This document shows, piece after piece, positions 46,737-59,718 of a stretch of 64,000 nucleotides of DNA. The notes under the pieces were generated by a model. That model saw nothing but the letters and a program-made list of their open reading frames with translations. It had not been told where the DNA came from and searched no databases. Each line of letters opens with the position of its first letter. Positions within the stretch are counted from its first letter, which is position 1. Position numbers and translations under genes: made by a program. Source of the stretch: Sisyra terminalis (Eukaryota; Arthropoda; Insecta; Neuroptera; Sisyridae); NCBI GenBank assembly GCA_958496175.1, contig OY292274.1, positions 11,119,689 to 11,183,688 on the forward strand. The letters are read 5' to 3'.

Positions 46737-48663
46737 TCTATACATATAAATAAAATTGGAGTGTCTGTTTGTAATATTGAAATAACCGCTTTTAATTACA
46801 TGCATATATGAATCTATATACGGTACATACACCAAAATAACATTTTTTACAATTTTTGTCTGTCTGTTTATTCCGGCTAATCTTTGAAATGGCTGAACCG
46901 ATTTTGACGGGACTTTTATTGGCAGGTAGCTGATGTAATACGGAGTAACTTAGGCTACTTTTTTTAAGATATAAAATATCTTTTATTTTAGCAAAATAAA
47001 GTATTGTTGCAATGAAACAATTAACACTCGAAGTCTTGAATTTAATAAGTATAATTAGAAATAAATATTTAATTAATAAAAAGTTTCTGTTTTTGTTATA
47101 TCATTTTAATAACAACATTTTAAATAACGTCATTTCACTTAATTAGAATGAAAGATTATGTCGTAAGTACTTATACCAAATACCAAAGAGTCGGTAATAA
47201 TTTTTGTTTGTTTTTCAATATTCAAAGATTTAAAAATCTAATTTTTATGAACCAATGATTGTGACCTGGAGCAATTATATATTCTGTTGAAAAGCATTAA
47301 GGGAGCAATTTTTATCATATATTTCATTAACAATTAAAATATACAATCTTCTATACTAACTTTTCTTCGGTGTTTAGAATAATTTGAAAAAATTAGAAAA
47401 ATTATTGTTATTGAAAATAAATAAAATATTCGAATTTACTTCCAAGCTTTCCACCTATTTCCAACAATTTTGTATGTACAACGTCCAAATGTGTGAAATC
47501 GAATTGCTTTTTAGTCACGATAATCAAAATAAAAAAGGTTATAAATTTTTCGTTTTACATTATATTTTCCAATATAAATGCATTTTTGTGTCGATGAAAT
47601 TTGAGAAGTGTTTTTCTTATACGAAGCAAATATATAATAAGAAAAGGTTTTTTGATAATTCCTCATCTAAACGAGAAAAATAGTGGCAAAGTTTGAACGG
47701 CTTAACGTCAAATAAACAATTTCAAATTTAATTATCAAAGTACCGTTAAAGACAAAATGTAATTACCCTTTATTATAAAACAAAGTTGGTTTAAAATAAG
47801 AAACAAAAACTTTGGATCTGCTTAAAAATTTAAACTCTAATAGATATATCTGAAAATGGTTGAATTAAGTTTATTATTAAGCATTAAGTTTTTTGGCTTT
47901 CACATATTGTAAACCTGAAAATCCGAAATATGTATTCACAAATAAATACATAAGTGAAGGAATATCGAGTAGCAAGAAATTCGGCCAACTAAAAGAAAAT
48001 GTAAATATAGAAAAAAAAGTAAATGTAGGAAATAGTTGAAATTCCGATATTTTAATAAAAAGTACATAGATACACAACGGTTATACTTGATTGTGGAGGA
48101 ACTGGGTTTCGTAGAATTGAAAAATTTTAATTTCGCCGTGGTTTTGTACATTGAAGTAGTGTAATAGTTTTGAAAAAAAGTTCATTCCGGAGTTGAGACA
48201 AGGAAATGGGATTTCTACTAATATTCTAAATCTAGACCCTTTACTTCTGTTATTTTGGCGTGAGTGTTTTGATAACTTTTTAGTGTTTTAAGTCATAATT
48301 AAGACCGAATTTATTGAATTTGACGATATTTTTAATTTATAGATACTGATTAATTTATGGATTGTTTGGTTTACGATAGGTATACCTACCGTAGGTATAC
48401 GCAATTTAACATACTTTTTTAGAAATTTATAAATATTTTTTGAAAATTAATTGATCATTACATACAAATATTTTATTCTAAGCAACAGTTTATTAAATGC
48501 GTATTTTTAAAGTCGACAAAACAGTGTTTTTAAGTATGATTATGTTTTTCGTAAAAGAAATAAGAAAAATAAAAATTTTCATATACCACTACAAATAGCA
48601 AATCTAAAAAGAAAATAGCATATACACCTTCGTTATGCAGACGAAGTCACGGGGATCTGCTAG
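46737..48663 (+). mobile_element. Non-autonomous Helitron, family 1 (copy H2)
   Basis: Preceded by A, starts TCTATACATATAAATAAAAT, and ends ACGAAGTCACGGGGATCTGC with CTAG at 48660-48663, followed by T. Length 1927 bp. Near-identical to H1 at both ends and over long internal blocks. No Rep/helicase ORF; ORFs at 47384 and 47877 are without motifs. Confidence 0.78.
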
Positions 48664-51487
48664 TTTATAAATAATTATATAAGGGTCACTAGTAGTGTTC
48701 GGTAAATACATTTTTTAAAACATTCAATGACATTTCCCACTATTACATAAACTGATATTTTTCAACCCTATTGGGAACAGTGTATACTTACCGTGAATCA
48801 AATCACTCGCAAATTAATAAGTTTTGCAATATTAATAAAAATCATCCATTTCAATAAAATCATTTAAAAAATGTTTATATTTCAAATGGTTATATTATTT
48901 TGCAAATTTCAAAAGTATAAAGCCCAAATTTTTGAATATTTTCCAGGAATTTCAATCAATGTTTTCAATCCTAAATGAACCTTTCTCCAAAACGCTATAC
49001 AAGCGCTTTTTATTTTTAAATAAAAAAAAAAAAATTATGTATATTTAACGTTAGTTTTGTTTCGTTTATAACGACTTTTTGATTCATGAGTTTAAAATTC
49101 CTATTGATGATCAGGTCAAACATAATTTCGTAAAAACTTTGTTATCCATTTTCATACAATTACAATGTAAATTCCAATTTTTTTAACCATTTTAAGGAAA
49201 ATTATATCGTATGAAGTATACATATGGAGTATATCGTATGAAATATTTTTTTAAGCGATGGCATAAAGTGTAATCATAGCCGATTGGGAAGTAAATCAAA
49301 TAAAAAATGTTCCCAAATCACAAATAGATTATTCATAGTTAAACATTCTCATCACCAAATGTATCATCAGAAGCAAATTTCCATCTCTGATTTTTGCGAT
49401 TAAATCGTACCCATTTGCAAATAATACTTAATTATTTTTTTTTTTTGATATTTATATTGAATGCCAATCACTGCGTATTATATCTTTATAACTGCGTACC
49501 AGCTTCTAGTGAATTTTAAGTCTCTTGACGAGCAAATTATATTGGCAATATGAGCTTTATGACAAAAAATATAAATTTCCCGGAAAAAGCTTTTCGAATA
49601 TGTAATACTTGAGGATAAATTGGCATAAAATTCACAATTTTTGCCGTTTTGATTCAAATAAAAGGAAAAAACAATGGCACATAAAATTCAACAAATCTTA
49701 TTGGTAAAGCTTAAAATGGCTCATTACGGTAGCAAAGTATGTTATAAAAATATATAGACTAAAGCTTTTTTTTTGGTTCTACTAGTGTCAATAGAAATAA
49801 ATAAAATTTGCTAAAAACTAATCACACGAAACTAAGGCTTCAAAAAGTAGTATACCATTGTTTCATAATGGTATTAATTATTTATTATAGAGTGAAAAGT
49901 TTTAAATTATCAATTAAAATTATAACAATTGTAATGTTTTTTATATTAAAAGAGTAACAATAGTTTTTACACGTTACTAAATCAATGAAAATAATTTTTG
50001 CTTTTTTTTAATGTGCGTTTAACATGAACTTGGTGTTTATAATTAACGTTACCACTTCATTAAGATAATAAAATCTCTAATTAACCAGATTCACTGTATG
50101 TTAAATTTGTTAATTGCTTCGTTGTTTATAATTTAAACGTATTTCATATTCTAGTGTGAATCAAAATAATTATTTAGCTTAATTCATTATTAACTAAATT
50201 AATTCAAAGTTTGAACGTTTCCATAAGAACAATTAAAGGAATTGGAACATGTTCTCTTTGATACAATTTTCAACATTTAAAAATCAAAGCTGAAGAGGTT
50301 GAAATAAGGTATTTAATTTATGAGATCGAAAACTATCTTTTAATGCTAGAGTTCAACGATAAGATCTATTTTTAAACCATGAAAAAATAATAATATTCGT
50401 TGAAATATTCGTTAAAGCTAATAAATATATATATTTGATTTTCATTATCTCCAAAAGCGATAAATTGAGATTGATTCGTCGCGATTACAAAACTGGATTT
50501 TAAATTAGTTTTTAAAAAAAAGTGATTTTTGAAAAAAGTTCATTTTTTTTTTATAAACTTGCCAATAGATTTGTGACAAGAAAAACGTTATTTTTTCAAA
50601 TGTTAAAGTAGTTGTCATAAAATTATTTTAACCAAAAATGCTATTTGTGAGAGAAAATATCAGAAATATTTTTATAACTTTTTAAATCAGTGGTGAACTA
50701 AAAGTTCACAAGTTTTCCCATACGACAACTTAAAACTGAAATACTTTTATAAATTTCTTCATTTTATTTATGAGATTTGTTTTCTTTTTTCAACACAAGC
50801 AAAAGTTACCTTTTTTGACATAAAATAGTTTATACAGAAATGGAAAAGATTGTAATTAGAAACCAATTAATTACAACTAATGACCATTTAATATTCAATT
50901 AATTATTTCAATCTTTAGGGACTTATAAGTTGTTATTTTAAAACAAGAATAATATATTTCGCCTTTCCACAAATTAAATTGATTTATAAGCCATTTTTGT
51001 AGATTGCATTTTAAAAACCTGCTTTAAAACAGTATCCTCAAATTAACTTAATTGATCAGCATTTTTCTTGTGGTCATAAAAACGGCAATTGTTATTAAAA
51101 AATTCTCTGTTTTGATTCAATTGTCTTCAATTTTAAGAAAATTCAGGAATGAGGTTTACGCTTATCCTTAAATTAATCAACAAAGAACCTTCGTGAATGT
51201 GTAAAACCGATTTTGTGCAAAAATTTATAAAAATCTCAAGTATATGAGGTCCAAATTAACAGGTATTCCACGAAATCGTTTAGACTTCAAATATTTAATC
51301 AGAGATCAATTATCCTGTAAGTTCCTTATGAAAAAAACATATTGAATTGTAGCATATATCTTGTTCAATGTTTTTTAAAACCGAAAGACTGCAATTTTAG
51401 TTTTATCATATTTATTGCAACGTTGCTAAATAAACTAAGGGCAAAACTTAAAAACATTCAGTTGGTTTTTCAGAAAGAAGAATAATA
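48664..51487. other. AT-rich intergenic DNA, nothing recognised
   Basis: 2.8 kb without a supported gene, RNA or repeat. Confidence 0.45.
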
Positions 51488-51610
51488 TTCCACCAGGACA
51501 ATGAACCGTTCGACTGGTCGCTATGATACAGTGCAAATCTATAAATTGTTCAATCATCATCCTAATTTACCAAATCTATTCCGACATGCTATCAATTAAG
51601 ATTGGTATTA
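51488..51610 (+). pseudogene. Tc1/mariner transposase remnant (short)
   Basis: FHQDNEPFDWSL is readable from 51488, close to the mariner FHQDNAP motif around the second catalytic Asp. About 50 bases later another frame gives LFNHHPNLPNLFRHAI, which resembles the HPPYSPDLAPSDY block that follows in mariner proteins. It is heavily decayed, with no ends found. Confidence 0.4.
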
Positions 51611-52571
51611 GTCATTACATTCTGTATGGATATGAGAGCATCACCGAAAAAGGAACTGCACCATAAACATAAAGACGCTATTAAAAAAAAATCAAACAAT
51701 AGTTTTTATTAAATCGGAAATTTTCATCAAAAAAAAAATGTAATATCTGTTTAAGTTATAGATTAAGAAAATAATTAAAACCGTAAGGTATTATTAAATC
51801 AATACAATGTCTAACAGAAGCATTTAATTTAAAAATAAAATTCAAATTAGGCCATTTGAATTTTTGAGATATTAAATGCGTTATTATTTCATTCTTTTGT
51901 TGAGTATTAAGTAATTTGGGCGTGGCTGATCATTTATTGGATTCACTGAATCTCGTAAAACCAAGGTGCACGAAGCCCTCAAGGTACTCAAAAACTCATG
52001 AAACAATATTGTATAGTTCAAATTCAACTAAACGAAGAACGAGAATAAATATAATACAAGGAACTATACAATGTCAAGTCTATAGATGAGAAAATATGAA
52101 AGTGATTCGATCCTTTGCAAGCTTACGTTTACACAGCGAAACCAGTTTATTAATTGATATTTAATTTTAATTAGACTAGCGTAGGATTACCAAATCCTTT
52201 GTTGAAACCTAATTGGAAACGTCTATTTTTGGTGAAGGTTAGTTTATATTAAAAACTACTTAGCTTTTCATCGGTGTGGTATTGATGTATGGTTTTGGAA
52301 AACTAGAACAATAAACACCCCAAGAGAAGAGCCGAAAGTCATTTATTGAGCAAAGTTGGTGTTTGGTTCCTATCAAAACTTGCACAAATATTTTTCAGGT
52401 GTCGATTCACCATTGTTATCGTCCTATGGCTTTTCTATACTTTTAGCTTTTGTCAACATTTTTGAACTATCAGAAAATTTTTAACGATACTTTTCTTATG
52501 ATATCAATTATAATTTTCTAGGTAACGAGATTAAAGATTTCCTTAAAAACTTATTGTAAAGTTATACACAA
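51611..52571. other. AT-rich intergenic DNA, nothing recognised
   Basis: No feature supported. Confidence 0.4.
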
Positions 52572-53300
52572 CTAGCTGATCCCTGCGACTTCGTCTGCGT
52601 AACGTATTTTATTTTTCTTATTCTTTTACGAAAAATATAATCATACTACATCATACATCAAATAAAAAATATCGCCAAGTTCAATAAATTCGGTCTTAAT
52701 TATGACTAAAAAAAGTCGAAAGTTATCAAAATACTCGCATCAAAATAACCCCATCTCCCTTTTTCGATTCCCGAATGAACCTTTTTCCAAAAAATATTGT
52801 ACTATTGCACTGTACAACACAACCGCGAAACTGAAATGAAACTGAAACTGAAATTTGTACAATTGCATGAAACCCAGTTGTTCCATAATCATGCATAACC
52901 ATTATGTATCTTTAAACTTATTATTGAATTATCTGAATTTCAACTATATAATTAAACCCTATTGCATAGTCCAGAGTTCACCATACACGATTTGGCGTAT
53001 GCCAAAGTTTTTGCTCTGGAAGAGGATTTTAAATTTCTTTTATCATTATGACGATATAATTATTTATTATTTATCATTATGATGTTTTCTGGCTGGAATT
53101 ACAAACTTTTTTCGTGATTCCTTTCACGTACTTGCAAATAAAAGATATTGTACCCCCCAAGACAAAAATTCTGAATCCACCCTTGTCCGTTAGGGTAGGA
53201 ATTTTCAAAAAAAACTTTTATCACATGCCTACTTCCTATAAGGAATATACCGAATATTCAAATTTCATCAGTCCGAGGAGTATATAAATACACCATTTTA
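52572..53300 (-). mobile_element. Helitron 3' part, family 1, minus strand (copy H3)
   Basis: On the - strand the 3' end reads GACGAAGTCGCAGGGATCAG with CTAG at 52575-52572, followed by T, as in H1 and H2. Internal matches (GGAACAACTGGGTTTCATG, region 52855-52920) run to about 52970; more Helitron-like sequence appears at 53200-53280. No TC start was found, so it is 5'-truncated or rearranged. Confidence 0.6.
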
Positions 53301-54824
53301 TATATGCACGGTTTTAAAAACGTTTTTATTTTAAGCTTTATTACTATTATTATTATTATTAGTATTACTATTACATTTGTTTCGTTAATATTTCCTTACT
53401 GGGCAACCCTAAGGATCTATTTACAACAATTTTGTAAAAAAAAGTTAACTGTCAGATTATAATCTATAAAAACATTTATATTTCAAAAAGGCAATTTTTT
53501 GTACTTTAAATTACTGTGCTTTTTATTAGTTCAACTAAAAATATTAATACCGATCATTTTTTAACTTTTAAATACCTTTCCAATGATATATAACTCGCCT
53601 ATCTAAAGTAATTTTTTTTTCATCCGTCAGTTTTTACGTAGAGGGTACATTCCCTTATTATTTTTAAGGAATGATAAATAGCCTTACGTGTGTGGGTAAT
53701 TGTGTTGTATCTTAATATAAAGTTTCATTAAATTCGGTTGTTCCGTTATTTAGTTAAATCACCAGTGCACGCTATGTAAGAAAGTGTTTTGGTAATTTTT
53801 TCACACATTATTGAAGTTTTAGTATGGATGCCTAACTGTTTTGAAAATTTAATATAGCCTATGTTCACCGGAAATAATGTAGCTTTCCAACAGTGAAAGA
53901 ATTTTTCAAATCGATCAAGTAGTTTCAAAGCTTATTCAATGCAAATAAACAATCAAATTTTTCCTCTTAATAGATAAACCATGTTTCCCTTATTTTTCAG
54001 CCAAGTTAATATTTTGATTTTTTTTGACAATTATCCACTGAAACTTGTTTCAAATTACAAATACAGTTTGGTCGCTTAAAGTATTATTTTTTTAAACTTG
54101 TATTGAAAGACTCAGAAATGAAATGCTTAGATAATAAACATTTAAGTTTTTCATACAAAAAATGAGTTATTTCACGGATATTACGGAGGTATATCAAAAT
54201 GCAATGTGTCAAATAAAAATTTAGTTAATTGTTCTTTATTCAATGCTAATGCACCTGTGAAAATTTTTGGTGAAACATTCAATTTTCTCTTAAACAATAT
54301 ACTTTTTTTAGCATCGATCAATTCAGTCACTTAATTGTATGCTATACAACGTAATTATTTATGAATTTTAATTTTATATTTACTTTTGTCTCTGATTAAA
54401 GCTCCAAAATATCCTAATGGGTAAAAAAATATTTTATTCCGGGACGGAAAATGTGAAAAAATTGTGTTGCATAGTAAAAGGACATACCCAGAATTATCGA
54501 CGAAAAATTGAAAAAATAATGACGTTCAATGTCTTGATTATGTAACTTTGGTAAATACTAAAACTTTCATACTAGCTCATTTGATTCCCAAAGTAATGGT
54601 CGTTTTCATATGTACATTTGATATGTAGATGATTGTTAACATGCCTTAATATTACTCATGTTTGACTCATGTGGACCCATCGGAGAAGTGACTAAATCCA
54701 AGCCCGACTAGTCTTGAAATATATCGAAGCTCAAAGTCTTACGGAAACATAATTCCGGTTTCCGTTGACGATTTTCCCGATAACAGTACGGTTTTGCAAC
54801 AAGTGGTTCAATCCGAAAAAAAAA
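53301..54824. other. AT-rich intergenic DNA with a short ATT microsatellite
   Basis: An imperfect (ATT)n run lies at about 53341-53372. Otherwise nothing recognised. Confidence 0.4.
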
Positions 54825-55751
54825 TCATGTATATAAATTGGCTATCCTGCCGTGCGTCCGTGCAGAATGGGCTATGCGCATGCGCTCTGTTATCCCCACT
54901 TACGCATTCAAAACGTTGGTAAGCGTACTCACTCACTAATGTATTTGTGAAAACGTATTTCGGATTTTCAGGTTTCAGTATGTTAAAGCCAGAAAAAGAT
55001 AATGCTCATTTATAAACTTAACTTAACCTTTTCTGATATATGTACTTATCAGAGTTTAAATTTTTAAGCAGACCCTAAGTTTTTGTTTCTAATAATAAAC
55101 CAACTTTTTTTTATATTAAGCAGTAATAACGTTTCGCTTTTAAAGGACTTTGATTTCGATTGTTTATTAAACGTTATCCCTTACAAACTTTGCTACCGTT
55201 TTTCACTCTTTTAGGGGAGAAATTTTCAAAAACCCTTTCTTATTATACATCTGCATCGTATAAGGAAAATACTTTCCAAATTTCATCGACACAAATGTGC
55301 ACTTATAAGACCTTCTTTATGATAATTTACATGACTAAAAAGCTATTCGATTTCGTACATTTGGACGTTGTACATACAAAATTGTTGGAAATAGGTGGCA
55401 GTAACTTCGAATATTTTATTCATTTTCAATAACAATAATTGGTTTTCAAATTGTTCTAAATACCGAAAAAGTAAGTATCGAAGATTTTATATTTAAATTG
55501 ATAGTGAAATATATGGCAAAAAATTTTGACCTTAATGCTTTTCAGCCGAATATATAATTACTGCAGATCACAACCATTGGTTCATAAAAAATAGATTTTA
55601 AAAAGTTTGATTGTTGATAAACTTTTTTAAATATTAACAAGACTTTGATTATTAAATTTAAAATTTCGAATGTTGATAAACTCTACATTATCTCATTAAA
55701 CATTTTATTGAGATAGAACCTTTAATTGCGAATGCAACGGGCAACTACTAG
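54825..55751 (+). mobile_element. Non-autonomous Helitron, family 2, plus strand
   Basis: Preceded by A, starts TCATGTATATAAATTGGCTA and ends ATGCAACGGGCAACTACTAG at 55732-55751, followed by T. Length 927 bp. Its ends and interior match the - strand copy at 19282-20437. The ORF at 55160-55432 shows no Rep or helicase motif. Confidence 0.75.
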
Positions 55752-55859
55752 TATACTAGTATTTGTTAACTTCACAAAATGAAAATTGAAAAGTGTGAAG
55801 AAACTGAACAACAAACACAACAACAAACAATAATAGTTAATTTGTTCAACAAATTATTG

Positions 55860-56345
55860 GTGTTCACAAAGTGCTTGATACTAGTGCTATAGAACGGAGA
55901 AAATAATTAGAAAAAGATCTCATCAAAATAAAAAAAGAAAATTTAGAAATACAAATTACTAATCCAGGAATGTATCTCCACCTATTCATTCTATTTTTGC
56001 AGCTTCTCCAGATGCCATTACAGATAATGATATCGTTGAGGTAAAACATCCTTCCAATTAAAAAACTTTGATCACATTTTTACCAAAATATAAAAGAAAT
56101 TCTAAGTGAATTGTGGAAATGCAGCTACAAATATTGTTGACCCGTAAAAGTTAAAGGATATTTTAAGTCGTTTATCCTGATTTTGAGAATAATCAAAAAA
56201 AATCCGATAAAAATTATAAAGTACGACAAAGCTCTTACACAAGCTTTAATTAAAGAAGCATCGTTATTTTGGCCAAAAATTTATATCCTCTTAATATCTT
56301 CAACTATTTTTTGGGGTCTTGTTTTTGTATTATTCGTACATGATG
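55860..56345 (+). pseudogene. YqaJ-like exonuclease remnant
   Basis: From 55984 the frame reads IHSIFAASPDAITDNDIVEV then KHP. This matches the catalytic signature of YqaJ/lambda-exonuclease-type nucleases: (G/A)ASPDG, then E-x-K in (I/V)VE(I/V)K. Just upstream another frame gives NPGMYLH, fitting the family's GLFVDP-like lead-in. About 280 bases later LIKEASLFWPK may be the helix near the domain's end. Frameshifts and stops separate the parts. Such domains occur in arthropod genomes in mobile-element and virus-related proteins; which source this had is unknown. Confidence 0.45.
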
Positions 56346-56379
56346 GTACAAAACAAGCACGATAACTCTTAAGTTTTGA

Positions 56380-58315
56380 CATTTCTGACAATTTTTTTCA
56401 TTATATAAAAGATAACAACTAGTTTTACTTAAGAAAAACGTAAATCATTGTATCAACAATGATCAACTATAAATCATATTGATTTGAAATTAACAAAGTG
56501 ACGTCACACATTTGCTCAAGAATTGTTGGAATGTTATCGATATTAAGCTCAAATAATTCTTTTTAACTTGTGAATAATAAGGAAACAGAAACTGAAAGCA
56601 GAATTCTTTAAGACTAATATATAATCTTTCGATTTATGACATTTTGTTTCAAAGTCCAAATCATTAGGTTGCTAATATATTGATGGTAAACGTAATTCTG
56701 AGGTTCCCTTCCTGTTTGAAAAATTGAGCAAACTTTTTATGAATGTTTTCTGATTCAGTATGCAAAATAATGCATGAATTTGAGAAAATTATAAAAAAAA
56801 ACAGTGTGTGTACTTGTGTACGCGCGTGAGAAGTTATACTTCTTTGGTATAGTTAAAAATAGGTTTTTAATCCACTGCCGTAGCCTCTTCCGGTAGTTCC
56901 TGAACTGGCACACCAGTTATAAGGTTTGAGATTACTAAAATATGATACAATTTTAAACACAATTTACTTTTAATATCAAAATACATAATAAGAAAACGTA
57001 TGTGTTGCGACAAAGACAAAGAATATACAGTTTAAATACATCCACTTTAGTGGAATACAAATATAATAATTATTGCCTGAAATTTGAACAACCATGTCAT
57101 TAGTTTCAACTGTCATTTCACTTTCATTCAATTGCTAGTTTTAGTCATTTGTCAGTTGTGCCAGTGTTGGGTTGTGAATATTTGACGGAATGTAACTGGG
57201 TTTCAAATAAAAGATTAAATTGGCTATTTATACATTAATACTATATGCTTACACGTTTGGTTACTTATACAAAATGTATATTACATATTATATGTATTAA
57301 CCGTTTAACCGAATTAACAGATTGGGTCACATGCTCGAAAAATACTTATCGAAAACATTTACCATATAGAAGTAGATTGTTGGCATTAAATATCATGTAT
57401 AGATATATATAAACAATCCCTAATAACGATGTCCTAAAAATTAAATTTATGCAATGGTGATTGTATATTTTATTTACCCATTCATATCTATGTATTAAAA
57501 CTAATTTTTAATTCAAATATAAAAAAATATATTGTAATGTAATGTATCAATCCAGTTTAATTACATTGTTTTAAATATTACCCCGAATAACTTCAGAAAA
57601 ATATCTTTCTTTTAAATTCATATTAATTCTCATAATAATAATAATAATAATAATAGGCAAACGTTAGTAATATGTATGCATATATTTCGGAAAAGGAATA
57701 CAAGTATTGTAAACACATACGTGTGAGTGAAATACCATCATTGTTTAAAATTTGAACTGAATGATTGTTGTAATGGTTGCAACAGTCATTTTGATTTCAT
57801 TTAATCAATTTCCAATTCTTAGCATTTGTCAGTCGTGTAAGTATATTAGGTGGCGGTGACAAAGAAAAATTATTTGGTACGTCGCAACTGACGATAGTCT
57901 GTCGTAAAGAGAAACATGATTTTATTATATACTTATTAGTTTATTAAGTAATAATTTTGTCATTTTTATTACTAAATAATACATAAGGATAGTTAATCTC
58001 AATTGTATTGGAGCACTTAGGAAGGTTGATGAGCACAGTTTTTTCACAAATATTTTCTAATATTAATTAGTATTGATTTAAATATTCAATTTAAATCACT
58101 TCTGATTATAATTCAGAGGTACATATAAAATTCGCACTTGTATAATGAAAACAAAATGAAAACACGTGTTTTAAATGTAGAAACTCAAAGCATATGGATA
58201 AATATTATAAATATAAATACACAGTGAACAGAGGCGGCATGCGTGCCAATATGCGCCACTAACAGAGGTTCCATTTCTGTTTTGTTGGTAGCATTTTTTC
58301 CTCAACTTCATAAGC
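56380..58315. other. Intergenic DNA with a diverged direct repeat and an AAT microsatellite
   Basis: Segments at about 57040-57180 and 57700-57850 are diverged direct copies (CAACTGTCATTTCA...ATTTGTCAGTTGTG against CAACAGTCATTTTG...ATTTGTCAGTCGTG). An (AAT)n run lies at about 57632-57655. No gene supported. Confidence 0.4.
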
Positions 58316-58424
58316 GATTTAGTGGACAACTTCACTCTGTTAATTTTGTGTCACGGTGCGCGCGCATCCGATTTAGTGGGCAACTTCACTCTGTTAATTT
58401 TGTGTCACGGGTGCGCGCGCATCG
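58316..58424 (+). repeat. Two-copy tandem repeat, 54/55 bp, with CGCGCG core
   Basis: Units are 58316-58369 and 58370-58424. They begin GATTTAGTGG and end in GCGCGCGCATC, with only a few differences between them. CG-rich ends are striking in this AT-rich DNA. No coding role supported; the two small overlapping ORFs here are produced by the repeat. Confidence 0.8.
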
Positions 58425-59718
58425 TAAAATTTCACTCTCATCAATTTTTCATAACGCGCCTGAAGAAGTATAACTTCAAAAATGTTTTCATCGTGGGCCT
58501 CTGTAATGAATTATACGCATACAGGCTATACATATGTACTGTTTTTCTCCTGTGTGCAAGTATATGCCGACGGTATATACGACGGTAAATAATAATTAAA
58601 GAGAAATAATATGAAGAACCTTTTTTATTTTAAATACAATATTGATCAAACAATTTTTTATTACGTATAAGAAATTCAATAAACCCACTTATATCTCATT
58701 AGTTACTTATGTGTTCTCAGAATCATTAAAAACATAAATCTCAGGGAAAAAAAATCGAGAAAAAACCTTTTCGGAGATAAATTTCGGTGAAAAACGAATT
58801 CAGGGAATTGATCGAGAATGAGATTCAAAACCGTTTCTTTAGAAACAAATTCATATCTTTGGGAATTAAATTTATTTACAAATTATTAAGTCCTTCGTGT
58901 TAACTATTTCAGTACAACCATCGTAGTCACACTTTTTGATATTTTCGCATACTATCGAATAAGACGCCATTTATTAACGGTTTTTTATAAACACATAACC
59001 TATAGTATATAGAAGCAATCAATCGTGTCATACTATATAAATAGCCTCATCTTTATTCATGGAGCAAATTTGTAAAAAAAATCATAATTTAGAGTCCATC
59101 CTTTCAAGTGTATTGTTCGAAATTGATACATTTTTTATTGATTTGTAGATAATTTAATCTAATTGGTTTTCATGTGTATTTCATTGCAAAAGTAACCGTA
59201 GAATAGTGACAAATGCCAATTTCAATAAAAAATTATCATAATCACCAAATGAAAATGACAAACTTACCCTCCCTATAGGTAAATCAATAAAACTAGAAAC
59301 ATAACTTTTGCTGCCTAAATAGTTATAAAAAATTTTCAAGGAAGATTTAACATAGTTTTATAAGTCTCAAAATATATCTTAAAACTATTTTTTTTTCATT
59401 AACTTTTAGTACTCCAACGATGAATAATTTGATATTGTTATGATCTTATTAGTTTTTCGCCTAGTTATACAAACCAAATAAAAATAAAATTTAATTATTA
59501 GGTAAATTAAATAAATCAAAAGTCCATGAGTGATTAAACAGAGTTCGTAAGCTTTTTTGAGCGTTGAACTGGCATTTTCGTACAATAGGATTTAATTTGA
59601 ATAAGAGAAATTAAAATAATTTCGAAAAATTAATAAAATAGTTAACATATTATATTGTTACATTGACGATTTTGAGAGTGGATTGGTTAATAATTCAATT
59701 TATTTGCATTGAATATTT
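58425..59718. other. AT-rich intergenic DNA, nothing recognised
   Basis: No gene supported. AAGAAGTATAACTTC at 58463-58477 is an exact inverted copy of 56830-56844. Confidence 0.4.

Noticed and set aside
57632..57655. AAT repeat considered as a regulatory or CRISPR-like array
   Set aside because: It is a plain trinucleotide microsatellite with no spacers.
58243..58588. Overlapping ORFs across the tandem repeat
   Set aside because: Their similarity to each other comes only from the DNA repeat; no known motif.
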